Of a DNA stretch of 64,000 nucleotides, positions 35,197 to 43,075 are shown in pieces. The position numbers and the translations under genes are program-made. The stretch is from Burkholderiales bacterium (GTDB lineage: Bacteria > Pseudomonadota > Gammaproteobacteria > Burkholderiales > Ga0077523): the NCBI GenBank assembly GCA_022843925.1, contig JALHMS010000006.1, positions 196,175-260,174 on the forward strand, given 5' to 3'. The notes beneath the pieces are model-generated. The model worked only from the letters and a program-made list of their open reading frames with translations, had not been told where the DNA came from and did no database searches. How positions within the stretch are numbered: position 1 is the first letter of the stretch; every line of letters starts with the position of its first letter.

Positions 35197-36294
35197 TCAA
35201 TGGACGAGGAGCTTCGCCACCGCGGCTTCGTCCCAGGCGATGCCGGTGCCGATGCGGTCCGGAATCGCTATGCAGCCGTGCTCGGGTGTCAGCGGTTCCT
35301 GGACGACCGGCGTCGCCCAGTCGACGTACTCCAGCCAGTGCGCGGTCGGGGTCGCTGCGAGCAGGTGGCAGCTCACTTCGGGGAACAGGTGGCTCGACAT
35401 CTCCATGCCGTGCGCGTGCGCGATGGCCGCGGCGCGCAGCCAGCCGGTGACGCCGCCGATGCGCTGGACGTCGGGCATCACGTAGTCGAAGGCCCGGGTC
35501 TCCAGCGCCTGCTGCATCTCGAACGTCGACAGGAGGTTCTCGCCACCCTGGACCGGCGTGCGCAGGGCTGCGGCCACGCGAGCGCAGCCGGCATAGTCGT
35601 CGTGACGGACCGGCTCCTCGATCCACGCGAGGCCCTCGTCGTCGATCATGCGGCCGCGCAGGATCGCCTCGTTCCACGTGAGGCGTTGATTGAAGTCGCA
35701 CATCACGGTGACACGGTCACCCAGGCGCTTCATCACGGCGCGCACTGCTGCGAGGTCATCGCGGGGATCATCGCGCCCGAGCCGCAGCTTCACGGCGCCG
35801 AAGCCGCCCTCGGCCACGAGAGCCTCGGCTTCGTCCGCCAACTGCGCGACGGGCTGGATCCAAAGGCCGCAGCTGTTGTATGCGCGGATCGGTTTCGGGC
35901 GGCTGCCGAGCATCGTGGCCAGCGGAACGCCCCGCGCCTGCGCGGCAGCGTCCCAGGCACACATGTCGAGCGCTGCGAGCGCGATGCCGACGAGGCCGGG
36001 GGTGTCGAGCAGCGTGAGCCGCCGCCGCAGCTTCGCGTCGAGATCGAGCGGGGCGACGGGGTCGCCGGCGACGATGGCTGCGAAGTTGTGGAGCAGGTCG
36101 ACCACGGGCTTCTGGGCGGCAGGCGTGATGGTGAAGACGTACGCGCGGCCGGTGATGCCTTCCGCGGTTTCCAGGTCGACCAGCACGAGCGGCGCGTGCG
36201 GAATGGCACCGGTCGCGGCTGCCGGCTGGCGGCGGAACGGGGCAAGGACGGCGCGCGCGCGGATGGAACGGACGGTCGGGATCGATGTGTTCAT
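35197..36294 (-). CDS. Mandelate racemase/enolase-superfamily enzyme with KxR catalytic motif
   Basis: 365 residues, close in length and sequence character to bacterial mandelate racemase. The C-terminal block HGMEMSSHLFPEVSCHLLAA, then TPTAHWLEYVD, resembles the MR active-site His297/Glu317 region. Metal ligands are visible in VMCDFNQ, AWIEEPV and QGGENLL, and Asp270 corresponds to YVMPDVQ. In MR the S-specific base motif is K164-x-K166; here it reads K169-L-R171, so the second Lys is replaced by Arg. The enzyme should still enolise a 2-hydroxy or related acid, but the exact substrate is unclear. It lies 10 bp after the PanE-like gene, same strand. Confidence 0.87.
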   Translation of the reverse strand: MNTSIPTVRSIRARAVLAPFRRQPAAATGAIPHAPLVLVDLETAEGITGRAYVFTITPAAQKPVVDLLHNFAAIVAGDPVAPLDLDAKLRRRLTLLDTPGLVGIALAALDMCAWDAAAQARGVPLATMLGSRPKPIRAYNSCGLWIQPVAQLADEAEALVAEGGFGAVKLRLGRDDPRDDLAAVRAVMKRLGDRVTVMCDFNQRLTWNEAILRGRMIDDEGLAWIEEPVRHDDYAGCARVAAALRTPVQGGENLLSTFEMQQALETRAFDYVMPDVQRIGGVTGWLRAAAIAHAHGMEMSSHLFPEVSCHLLAATPTAHWLEYVDWATPVVQEPLTPEHGCIAIPDRIGTGIAWDEAAVAKLLVH

Positions 36295-36304
36295 GGCAGC
36301 CTCC

Positions 36305-37237
36305 TCAACGGGCGTCGGCCGGACGGCCGTCCGCGTAGAGCTTGAGTGCGGTGAACACGAACCGGTGGGCGGGCGTCGGCACACCCACGGCGGCCCCCAG
36401 CCTCACGACGCCGCCGGACAGCCACGGCAGTTCGAGCCGGTTGCCGCGCAGGAGATCGCCGAGCATCGACGCGACCATCTCGCGAGGCAGCCCGTCCAGC
36501 CGCGACAGCATCGCCGCGACGGTGCCGTCCCCGAGCGGCACGCCCTTCGCGCGGCCGACCGCCACGACCTCCTCGGCGAGCTGTGCGAACAGGGCGCGCG
36601 TGTCCGGATCCTCGCGCAGCGGGCCGAGCGGCATCCGCGTGAGAGCCGTCATCGCGGAGAGCGATGCGAGGAATACGAACTTCTCCCAGATCGACTTCAT
36701 GATGTCGGCGGACACCTTGAGATCGAAGCCGGCGCGCGTGGCCGCAGCCGCGAGCGCGTCGACGGCGGGCGATGGCCGGCCGTCCAGCGATCCCACCTGC
36801 AGCAGCGCCATCGTCCCGTTGTGCCGGATCACGCCGGGGGATTCGATGAGCGCCGCGATGTTGGCGACGCCGCCGATCACGCGGTCGGGCCCGTAGGCCT
36901 CGCGCAGCGCGTCCTCCGCATCGACGCCATTCTGGAACGACACGATCGTGGACGTCGGACCCATCAGCGCCCGGGCTGTCTCGATGCTCTCCTCGGTGGA
37001 CCAGAGCTTCACGGCGATCATCACCAGGTCGACCGTACCCACCGACGCCGCGTCGTCGGTGGCCTTCACCGGATCGACCGTGACATCGCCGTTGCCCGAC
37101 AGGACCCGGAGGCCGTGCTCGCGCATGGCGGCGAGATGGGCGCCGCGCGCGATGAACGTGACGTCCTCGCCGGCGATCGCCAGCTTCGCGCCGAAGTATC
37201 CGCCGACGCCGCCGGCGCCGATGATCGCGATCCGCAT
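36305..37237 (-). CDS. Ketopantoate reductase-family (PanE/ApbA) enzyme
   Basis: 310 residues. The N-terminal Rossmann motif is MRIAIIGAGGVGGYFGAKLA. ImportantPanE positions include Lys in MIAVKLWST and Asn in VSFQNGVDAED. The C-terminal helical domain has ADIMKSIWEKFVFLASLSAM and the terminal conserved PTPAHRFVFTALKLY. The family reduces 2-oxoacids with NADPH. In this operon, between an enolase-superfamily enzyme and a DUF692 protein, it may act in catabolism rather than pantothenate synthesis. GGGGAAGAGC just upstream supports the ATG at 37237 over the ATG at 37255. Confidence 0.88.
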   Translation of the reverse strand: MRIAIIGAGGVGGYFGAKLAIAGEDVTFIARGAHLAAMREHGLRVLSGNGDVTVDPVKATDDAASVGTVDLVMIAVKLWSTEESIETARALMGPTSTIVSFQNGVDAEDALREAYGPDRVIGGVANIAALIESPGVIRHNGTMALLQVGSLDGRPSPAVDALAAAATRAGFDLKVSADIMKSIWEKFVFLASLSAMTALTRMPLGPLREDPDTRALFAQLAEEVVAVGRAKGVPLGDGTVAAMLSRLDGLPREMVASMLGDLLRGNRLELPWLSGGVVRLGAAVGVPTPAHRFVFTALKLYADGRPADAR

Positions 37238-37309
37238 GCTCTTCCCCCGCAGCAAAAAATCGGCACTCTACTCGCGTATGGCCAGGGGAGGGCGGCGTCG
37301 TGCGTGCGA

Positions 37310-38287
37310 TCAACCCCCGCCGATCGGGGGCGCGTCGCTCGCGGCGGGCGGGCTTTCGGCCTCGGGTGTGCAGTGCACCAGCCGCATCGGCGCGCCGCGG
37401 CCGTGCCCGGGCAGATAGCCGCGCGGGCGCGGTGCCGCCAGACCGTCCTTCGCGGTCGTGATGCCGGGGAACTGCACGACACCTGCGCGGCCCGGAAGCG
37501 CAGTGCGCATCTTCTCGAGCCCCGAGACGATGCCGTCGATGCCGATCGACCCGATCGCATCGGGTGCAAGCCCGATCGTGATGCCCCGCAGCCGCCGACA
37601 CTCGGCGGCCAGCCGTACGAGCAGAGCGCCCGCCCCGTCGTCCCGCCGGGCGTGATCGGACGGCCTTGCCTCGGTGAACAATCCGCCGACCGAGATGGCG
37701 CGTACGGCGTCCAGGTTCAGGGCGCGAAGATCGGGGGGCGGCGGCATTGTGGAGGTGGCTGTCTCGGTCCCGGCTGACGCATCGAAGGCGTGGGCGTCCT
37801 GACAGAGTGCATCGAGGTCGAGCAGCAGTCCGCAGCCGGTGCGCTCGGCGAGCGTCGACAGGAACACGAACGAACTCTCGAGGGAGCCCGGGCCGTTCCG
37901 GAAGCCGGCGCTGTTGGAGACGAGCACGGCTGTCCCGAGGAAGTCCTGCACCCGCTCCACTCGCTCGGCAACGTGGTCGAGGAGGTCGGGCAACGGTGTC
38001 GCCGGCGCTTCGAGACGCTCTGCCACCCACTCGAACACGCACTGGTCCGCGAGGCTCGCGAGGCGGCGGGCGCGGTGGCTGTCGAAGGGTTGTGCCGCTG
38101 TCAGGTCGAGGTGGTTGTCGTGGACGGCGACGCGGAAGCGTTCGGTGAGCGCCAGGGTGGCATCGCGACCGTGCGCATCATCCAGCAGGGACCCGGTCCG
38201 GACCGAGAGGAAATCGATCGAATCCGGGTGCGTGGCGAGCAGGGCGGCCAGGGCATCGTGATGGCACAGGCCGAGATTCTGGGTCAC
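37310..38287 (-). CDS. DUF692 (MNIO)-like protein with degenerate metal site
   Basis: 325 residues. The pattern of DUF692, the multinuclear non-haem iron oxidase family, is clear: NLGLCHHDALAALLATHPDS, VERVQDFLGTAVLVSNSAGF and ERTGCGLLLDLDALCQDAHA. Several ligand motifs are altered: SEH reads FEW, LEN reads VSN, LLLDVNN reads LLLDLDA, and the AGH motif reads VGG. Authentic members modify Cys, Asp or Asn residues of precursor peptides. This copy may bind metal differently or be a pseudoenzyme. The GTG start at 38287 overlaps the stop of a 53-codon ORF (GTGA). It lies upstream of the PanE-like and racemase-like genes. Confidence 0.72.
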   Translation of the reverse strand: MTQNLGLCHHDALAALLATHPDSIDFLSVRTGSLLDDAHGRDATLALTERFRVAVHDNHLDLTAAQPFDSHRARRLASLADQCVFEWVAERLEAPATPLPDLLDHVAERVERVQDFLGTAVLVSNSAGFRNGPGSLESSFVFLSTLAERTGCGLLLDLDALCQDAHAFDASAGTETATSTMPPPPDLRALNLDAVRAISVGGLFTEARPSDHARRDDGAGALLVRLAAECRRLRGITIGLAPDAIGSIGIDGIVSGLEKMRTALPGRAGVVQFPGITTAKDGLAAPRPRGYLPGHGRGAPMRLVHCTPEAESPPAASDAPPIGGG

Positions 38288-38445
38288 GAGGTGGTCTCCC
38301 TTCGACGAACGCGCGCCTGCGGGGGGGCCGGGCGCGGATGCCGCGCCCCGCGCGCGTCGGACTGCCGAATCCCGCTGTCGGTATCACCATTGCGGCGCCG
38401 CCCGGCCTCGGCCGGATCTGCGACGCTGGCGTGTCCCCTATGCAT
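38284..38445 (-). CDS. Small ORF (53 aa) translationally coupled to the DUF692 gene
   Basis: The ATG at 38445 has a full AAGGAGG ribosome site with 6-base spacing, the best in the neighbourhood. The peptide starts MHRGHASVADPAEAG and ends RVRRRETTS; it is Arg-, Gly- and Pro-rich and has no Cys. Its TGA overlaps the GTG of the DUF692-like gene. Position and coupling match those of precursor-peptide genes next to MNIO enzymes, but there is no recognised core. G+C at third codon positions is about 77 percent, lower than in neighbouring genes, so it could be a leader rather than a conserved protein. Confidence 0.45.
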   Translation of the reverse strand: MHRGHASVADPAEAGRRRNGDTDSGIRQSDARGARHPRPAPPQARVRRRETTS

Positions 38446-38662
38446 GTCGTGCCTCCTTGGGTGCCCCGGACCATGTCGGGGCGCAGTGCCGATGGATGTA
38501 CCGGTCCCGCGATGCTGGGGCCGGAGCGCCTCGGAGGGAATATGTGGGAGCGCACATGTTCGTGCCAGTCCGGCATCGCAGGATAGACCGCGGCTGCGGA
38601 AGCCTTGCGTCCCGTGTCCCGTTCTCCTAGCCTCCGGTCTCACCATACCGACGGCCCCGACC

Positions 38663-39847
38663 ATGAGCCCGCACGAAACGCTGCCCTTCCGTCCCGCGTC
38701 GCGCATGGCCGAGATCGAAACCTTTCACGTGGTCGACCTCGTCACTCGGGCGAAGGCGCTCGAAGCCGAGGGCCGCACGATCGTGAACATGGTCGTGGGT
38801 GAGCCCGACGCACCGGCCGCGGCGCCGATCGCGGAAGCCGGCATCCAGGCCATCCGGTCGGGCCACGTCCACTACACCCCGGGGCTGGGCACGACAGCCC
38901 TGCGCAAGGAGATCGCGCGCTGGTACGACACCCGCTACGGCGTGGCCCTCGCCCGCGAGCGGGTCGGCGTGATGCCCGGGTCGTCGGGCGCCCTCATCGC
39001 GATCATGGGGGTCCTGCTGTCGCCGGGGGACGAAGTGCTGATGGCGGATCCGTCGTACCCCTGCAACCGCCATTTCGTCCGGACGATGGAGGGGCGCGCC
39101 GTGGGCATCCCCGTCGGGCCGGAGACGCAGTACCAGCTCACCGCCGCGCTCGTCGAGAAGCACTGGGGTCCGCGGACACGCGCCGTGATGCTCGCATCGC
39201 CGTCGAATCCGACCGGCACGGTGATCCCGTTCGAGGAGCTGCGCGCGATCCACGCGGTGACGCGCGCCCGGGGCGGCACACTGATCGTCGACGAGATCTA
39301 TCACGGCCTCACGTACGGCGCACCGGACCGCACGGTGCTCGAGTTCGCCGACGACGCGTTCGTGATCAACAGCTTCTCGAAGTACTTCGGGATGACCGGC
39401 TGGCGGCTCGGCTGGCTCGTGGGTCCGCGCGATGCCATGGGCGACATCGAGAAGCTCGCCCAGAACCTGTTCATCTCGGCCTCCGACATCGCGCAGCAGG
39501 CGGCGATGGCGGCCTTCACGCCGGAGGCCATCGCCATCCACGAAGCGCGCCGCGACGGCTTCCGCGCCCAGCGTGACTTCCTGCTGCCGCGTCTGCGCGA
39601 ACTGGGGTTCGGCATCCCCGTCGAGCCCGAGGGCGCGTTCTACATCTACGCCAACTGCGAGCGCTTCACCGACGACAGCTACCGGTTCTGCCTCGATGTG
39701 CTCGACCGGGCCGGTGTCGCCATCGCCCCGGGGCTCGATTTCGGCATCCACGGCTCCGCGCAGCACGTGCGCTTCTCCTATCCCAAGCCGATCCCCGTGC
39801 TCGCCGAAGGCGTGGACCGCCTCGCCCGCCATCTGCGCGATCGCTGA
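38663..39847 (+). CDS. Class I/II pyridoxal-phosphate aminotransferase
   Basis: 394 residues. Fold type I aminotransferase motifs are in order: VNMVVGEPDAPA, HYTPGLGTTALRKEIARWYD, ASPSNPTGTVIPFEEL, LIVDEIYHGLTYG, the PLP lysine in VINSFSKYFGMTGWRLGW, and the substrate Arg in HVRFSYPKP. It probably transfers amino groups between an aromatic, branched or aspartate-type amino acid and 2-oxoglutarate; the exact specificity is not readable. The ATG at 38663 lacks a strong ribosome site. An alpha/beta hydrolase gene follows after 30 bp. Confidence 0.92.
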   Translation: MSPHETLPFRPASRMAEIETFHVVDLVTRAKALEAEGRTIVNMVVGEPDAPAAAPIAEAGIQAIRSGHVHYTPGLGTTALRKEIARWYDTRYGVALARERVGVMPGSSGALIAIMGVLLSPGDEVLMADPSYPCNRHFVRTMEGRAVGIPVGPETQYQLTAALVEKHWGPRTRAVMLASPSNPTGTVIPFEELRAIHAVTRARGGTLIVDEIYHGLTYGAPDRTVLEFADDAFVINSFSKYFGMTGWRLGWLVGPRDAMGDIEKLAQNLFISASDIAQQAAMAAFTPEAIAIHEARRDGFRAQRDFLLPRLRELGFGIPVEPEGAFYIYANCERFTDDSYRFCLDVLDRAGVAIAPGLDFGIHGSAQHVRFSYPKPIPVLAEGVDRLARHLRDR

Positions 39848-39877
39848 TCCGCCTTTTCGTCCCGTTCGGAGCCACCG

Positions 39878-40735
39878 ATGAATCTCATGCCCGGTTTCAC
39901 ACAGACGTACGTGCGCGCGAACGGCATCCGTCTCCACGTCCGGGTGGGCGGCGAGGGTCCGGCGCTCGTGCTGCTGCACGGCTATCCGCAGAGCGGGATC
40001 ATGTGGCGCAAGGTGGCGCCGGCCCTCGCGCGCCGATTCTCGGTCGTGATCCCCGACCTGCGCGGCTACGGCGATTCCGACAAGCCGCGCGACGGGTTCG
40101 ACAAGAAGACGATGGCGGCCGACATCCACGGCGTCATGCAGACGCTCGGGCATGCGCGATACCGGGTCGTGGGGCATGACCGCGGCGCGCGCGTCTCGCA
40201 TCGGCTGGCGCTCGACCACGCCGACGCGGTGGAGCGGCTGTCGCTGCTCGACATCGTTCCCACGCACACGCTGTTTCGCGACACCGGGCGCGAGCTGGCG
40301 GCGGCCTACTGGCACTGGTTCTTCTTCCAGGTGCCCGACCTGCCCGAGGTGATGATCGGCGCCACCCCGGAGCCGTTCCTCCGGAACATGTTCCGGGCGC
40401 TTTCGGCCGAGGCTGGTGCCATCGAGGAAGCGGCCTTCGCGGAATACTTCCGCACGTTCACGCTGCCCGGCACGATCCGCTGCGGGCTGGAGGACTATCG
40501 CGCCGCGGCGAAGCAGGACTTCGCGGACGACGAGGCGGACCTCGCCAGGCGGGTGACGTGCCCGGTGCAGATTCTCTGGGGCGAGTTCGGCAAGATGCAC
40601 ACGCTCTTCGATGTGCTCGCCACGTGGCGCGACAAGGCCAATGATGTCCGGGGCCGCCCGCTGCCCTGCGGGCATTTCATCCCCGAAGAGGCGCCCGAGG
40701 TGCTACTCGCGGAACTCGAGTCATTCCTCGCCTGA
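39878..40735 (+). CDS. Fluoroacetate/haloacetate dehalogenase-like alpha/beta hydrolase
   Basis: 285 residues. The family-specific nucleophile elbow VVGHDRGARVSHR puts Asp near residue 101, with two Arg that in fluoroacetate dehalogenases hold the carboxylate. The motif AAAYWHWFFFQVPDLPE contains the His-Trp pair that forms the halide pocket in those enzymes. PDLRGYGDSDKPRDGFDKK and the catalytic His in LPCGHFIPEEAPE complete the set. The predicted reaction is hydrolysis of haloacetate to glycolate and halide. Epoxide hydrolases are the main alternative, but the HDRGAR and WHW features favour a dehalogenase. Confidence 0.85.
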   Translation: MNLMPGFTQTYVRANGIRLHVRVGGEGPALVLLHGYPQSGIMWRKVAPALARRFSVVIPDLRGYGDSDKPRDGFDKKTMAADIHGVMQTLGHARYRVVGHDRGARVSHRLALDHADAVERLSLLDIVPTHTLFRDTGRELAAAYWHWFFFQVPDLPEVMIGATPEPFLRNMFRALSAEAGAIEEAAFAEYFRTFTLPGTIRCGLEDYRAAAKQDFADDEADLARRVTCPVQILWGEFGKMHTLFDVLATWRDKANDVRGRPLPCGHFIPEEAPEVLLAELESFLA

Positions 40736-40815
40736 CCGGGCAAGGCCCGCGAACTCGGCAGTGCGACGCAGTGTCAGAGCGCCGTTCCGCCACCAGAACC
40801 TCCGGAGACGAAGTC

Positions 40816-41673
40816 ATGAAGCTTTCCACCTTCACCCTCGCAATCCTGCTCGCCGCGGGAGGCCACGCTTACGCTGCCGAGCAGGAAGAGACGTTCACCG
40901 TGCCAGAACTGGGCGCCGACTACGTGGACGGACAGAAGTTGTCCAAGCTGATGGAGAAGTCCGACCCCAAGGCTGCGACCAACATCGGCTGGCTCTTCGC
41001 CCGGGGTGAAGGGGGCGTCAAGCAGAGCTTCAAGGAAGCGATGCTCTGGTGGAAGTTCGCCGCGAGCCGTGGCTTCACGCCGGCGATGAACAACGTCGGC
41101 CTGCTCTACGCGAATGGCGACGGAGTACCCCAGGACTTCGAAGAGGCCTTCAAGTGGTGGATGCGGGCTGCAGAGCGCGGCGACGCCTGGGCGATGAACG
41201 CCGTGGGCGACCTGTACGAGAACGGGCAGGGCGTGCAGAAGAGTTACGAGCTCGCCATGACCTGGTACCGCGAGGCGGCGCGGGAGGGTGACGGGCTCGC
41301 GATGTGGAACGTGGCGCACCTCCATCAGACCGGCCTCGGAGTGGAACCGAGCCCGACCACCGCCCTCGAGTGGTACGTCCAATCGGCAGCGAAGGGGCAT
41401 GCGCCCGCGTTCACCAGCGTGGGGCGGATGCACCAGGATGGCTCCGCCGGGGCAGCCGATCCCGTCGAGGCGTTCGCGTGGTTCACCGTCGCGGCCCGGC
41501 GCCTGACCGCCGAGCACGCCGCCGAGCAGGCCGAGAATTCGGAGGCCCTCCAGGCAGTGACTTCCGCGCTCGACGCGAGCCAGCGAGCGAAGGGTACCGA
41601 GCGGGCGGATGTCCTCGACCGCGAGTATCCGAAGCCCGTCCGGAAGAAGGCCAACGACGGCTCCTCCGTCTGA
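40816..41673 (+). CDS. Exported SEL1-like repeat protein
   Basis: 285 residues. A signal peptide (FTLAILLAAGGHAYA) is followed by about five SEL1/TPR-like repeats of 36 residues, for example AMLWWKFAASRGFTPAMNNV, AFKWWMRAAERGDAWAMNAV and ALEWYVQSAAKGHAPAFTSV. The C terminus is Lys-rich. Such proteins serve as periplasmic scaffolds for protein-protein contacts. GGAGACGAAGTC precedes the ATG at 40816. Confidence 0.9.
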   Translation: MKLSTFTLAILLAAGGHAYAAEQEETFTVPELGADYVDGQKLSKLMEKSDPKAATNIGWLFARGEGGVKQSFKEAMLWWKFAASRGFTPAMNNVGLLYANGDGVPQDFEEAFKWWMRAAERGDAWAMNAVGDLYENGQGVQKSYELAMTWYREAAREGDGLAMWNVAHLHQTGLGVEPSPTTALEWYVQSAAKGHAPAFTSVGRMHQDGSAGAADPVEAFAWFTVAARRLTAEHAAEQAENSEALQAVTSALDASQRAKGTERADVLDREYPKPVRKKANDGSSV

Positions 41674-42247
41674 TCGTCCACCCAGTCCGCGCCACTGCGA
41701 TGCCCTGACGTGGACCCCGTCGAATGTCGCGCACCGAACACCGAGCGAGCGTGAGGACTCGGTCGAAGCCGTGGCCCGCTTCGTGCAACCCCTTGCAGGC
41801 GGCGCCTCGCTCCGGTTGGTCGGCAAGGTCGGTGGCGCAGCACCGTGCGGGCGACCGGAGGCATCCTGGAGTTTCCGCTTCAGGAATGCGCGAGGTGGTC
41901 CGTTACGAAAGACAGGATCCTGTCATTGCCTCCGGGCGGTTGGGTGCTCGGGCTGGACAGAGGCGTTTCGTCCATGTCGCGACGGAGAGCTGGATTGGCT
42001 ATCCTCGGCCACGGGGAAATGCAGCCGAATCCGGCGCGGTGCGGACGGTCGCTGGTACCGGAAGGTCGGGGCCGGCAGCTGAACGAAATGCCACTGCACG
42101 GGCTGACGGGGTCTGCCGATGGTTCGGTGGTGTGCTTCAGCGCACAGATGCGCGGGGGACGCGCGCCGAGGATCGGGTGATTCGGTCGAATCGGGCGGCA
42201 GATCCGGTCTCGTCAATCATCGATCGGGAGGGGAGAAGGAGGTCATG
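41674..42247. other. 570-bp gap without recognised gene
   Basis: Several overlapping frames cross the gap but none has a ribosome site, signal peptide or recognisable domain, and no hairpin terminator is evident after the SEL1 gene. The last 15 bases hold the strong GGAGAAGGAGG ribosome site of the next gene. Confidence 0.4.
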
Positions 42248-42916
42248 ATGAAGCTCATCCCCCGGGGTGCCGCGGTATCGGTCGCATGGTTGCTGATGGT
42301 CATCGTTCAGTCGGGTCCGGCCGAGGCCGGGAACGGTGAACCGGACCGGAAATCCCGCACGGCACAGGCCTACAGCACCTACCATCAGGAGGACGGCCTC
42401 CCTTCGCAGTTCGACAACCACGACGACGCTGCCCGCTTCGACAGTCTCGAAGAACTGACGCGTCATCTCATCCGCACCGCTTCGACCATCTCCAAGTACC
42501 GGATGCCCGAGGCGTTGCCGATGGTGACGCGGATGGAGCGTTCCGAGTTGGAGAGGCGCGGATGCCCTGAGCACGCGCCGCACTGCCAAGTCTCAGCACT
42601 GTACGAACCGACGCGCGGCATCATGATCGCCGCCGATCTGAAGCCCGAAACGAATCTTTTCCATCGATCTATCCTGCTGCACGAGCTCGTGCACTATCTC
42701 CAGGACGTCGGCCAGGAACTCGCCACCGCGTCACCCTGCGATCGCTGGTACCAGCGCGAGATCGAGGCGTACACGCTGCAGAACCGGTTCCTGTCGAGCA
42801 TCTCCAGTCCCGAGCGCGTGTCCTACGCGGGCGCGCGTCCGACCTGCGAAGGTTCGTCGACCACCCTTACCCATCGCGCCCGCGAAGTGAAGATCCCCGA
42901 CGCCAACAACCACTGA
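42248..42916 (+). CDS. Exported protein with HExxH metalloprotease-type motif
   Basis: 222 residues with a signal peptide (AVSVAWLLMVIVQSGPAEA). The motif LLHELVHYLQDVGQ contains HExxH, the zinc site of many metallopeptidases. Downstream, CDRWYQREIEAYTLQNRFL places a Glu that could be the third ligand (gluzincin pattern). Three other Cys may form disulfides. It may be a small peptidase or a non-catalytic metal protein. ATGs at 42245 and 42248 both follow AGGAGG; the second has the better spacing. Confidence 0.7.
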   Translation: MKLIPRGAAVSVAWLLMVIVQSGPAEAGNGEPDRKSRTAQAYSTYHQEDGLPSQFDNHDDAARFDSLEELTRHLIRTASTISKYRMPEALPMVTRMERSELERRGCPEHAPHCQVSALYEPTRGIMIAADLKPETNLFHRSILLHELVHYLQDVGQELATASPCDRWYQREIEAYTLQNRFLSSISSPERVSYAGARPTCEGSSTTLTHRAREVKIPDANNH

Positions 42917-42957
42917 CGGCACCGCGTGGACGGTCGCGCCGTACGTCCGTCCTTCGC

Positions 42958-42998
42958 AATGACAAAGGCCCCGATCATCGATCGGGGCCTTTGTCATT
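42958..42998. terminator. Long perfect hairpin, bidirectional terminator
   Basis: A perfect 19-bp stem (left arm AATGACAAAGGCCCCGATC) with a 3-base loop lies between the converging HExxH-protein and amidase genes. Short A/T-rich ends on both arms (TTTGTCATT on either strand) suit termination in both directions. Confidence 0.85.
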
Positions 42999-43075
42999 CA
43001 CGGCTCGGCGCGTTGGTTGCACGCACCGGCGGTAGTGGCTAGGTCCACCGCCGGCAGTGGCGCGTCATCCTCGCA

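Noticed and set aside
41674..42247. Overlapping short frames between the SEL1 and HExxH genes
   Set aside because: No ribosome site, domain or signal peptide; mutually overlapping frames with Arg/Ser-rich translations typical of non-coding G+C-rich DNA.
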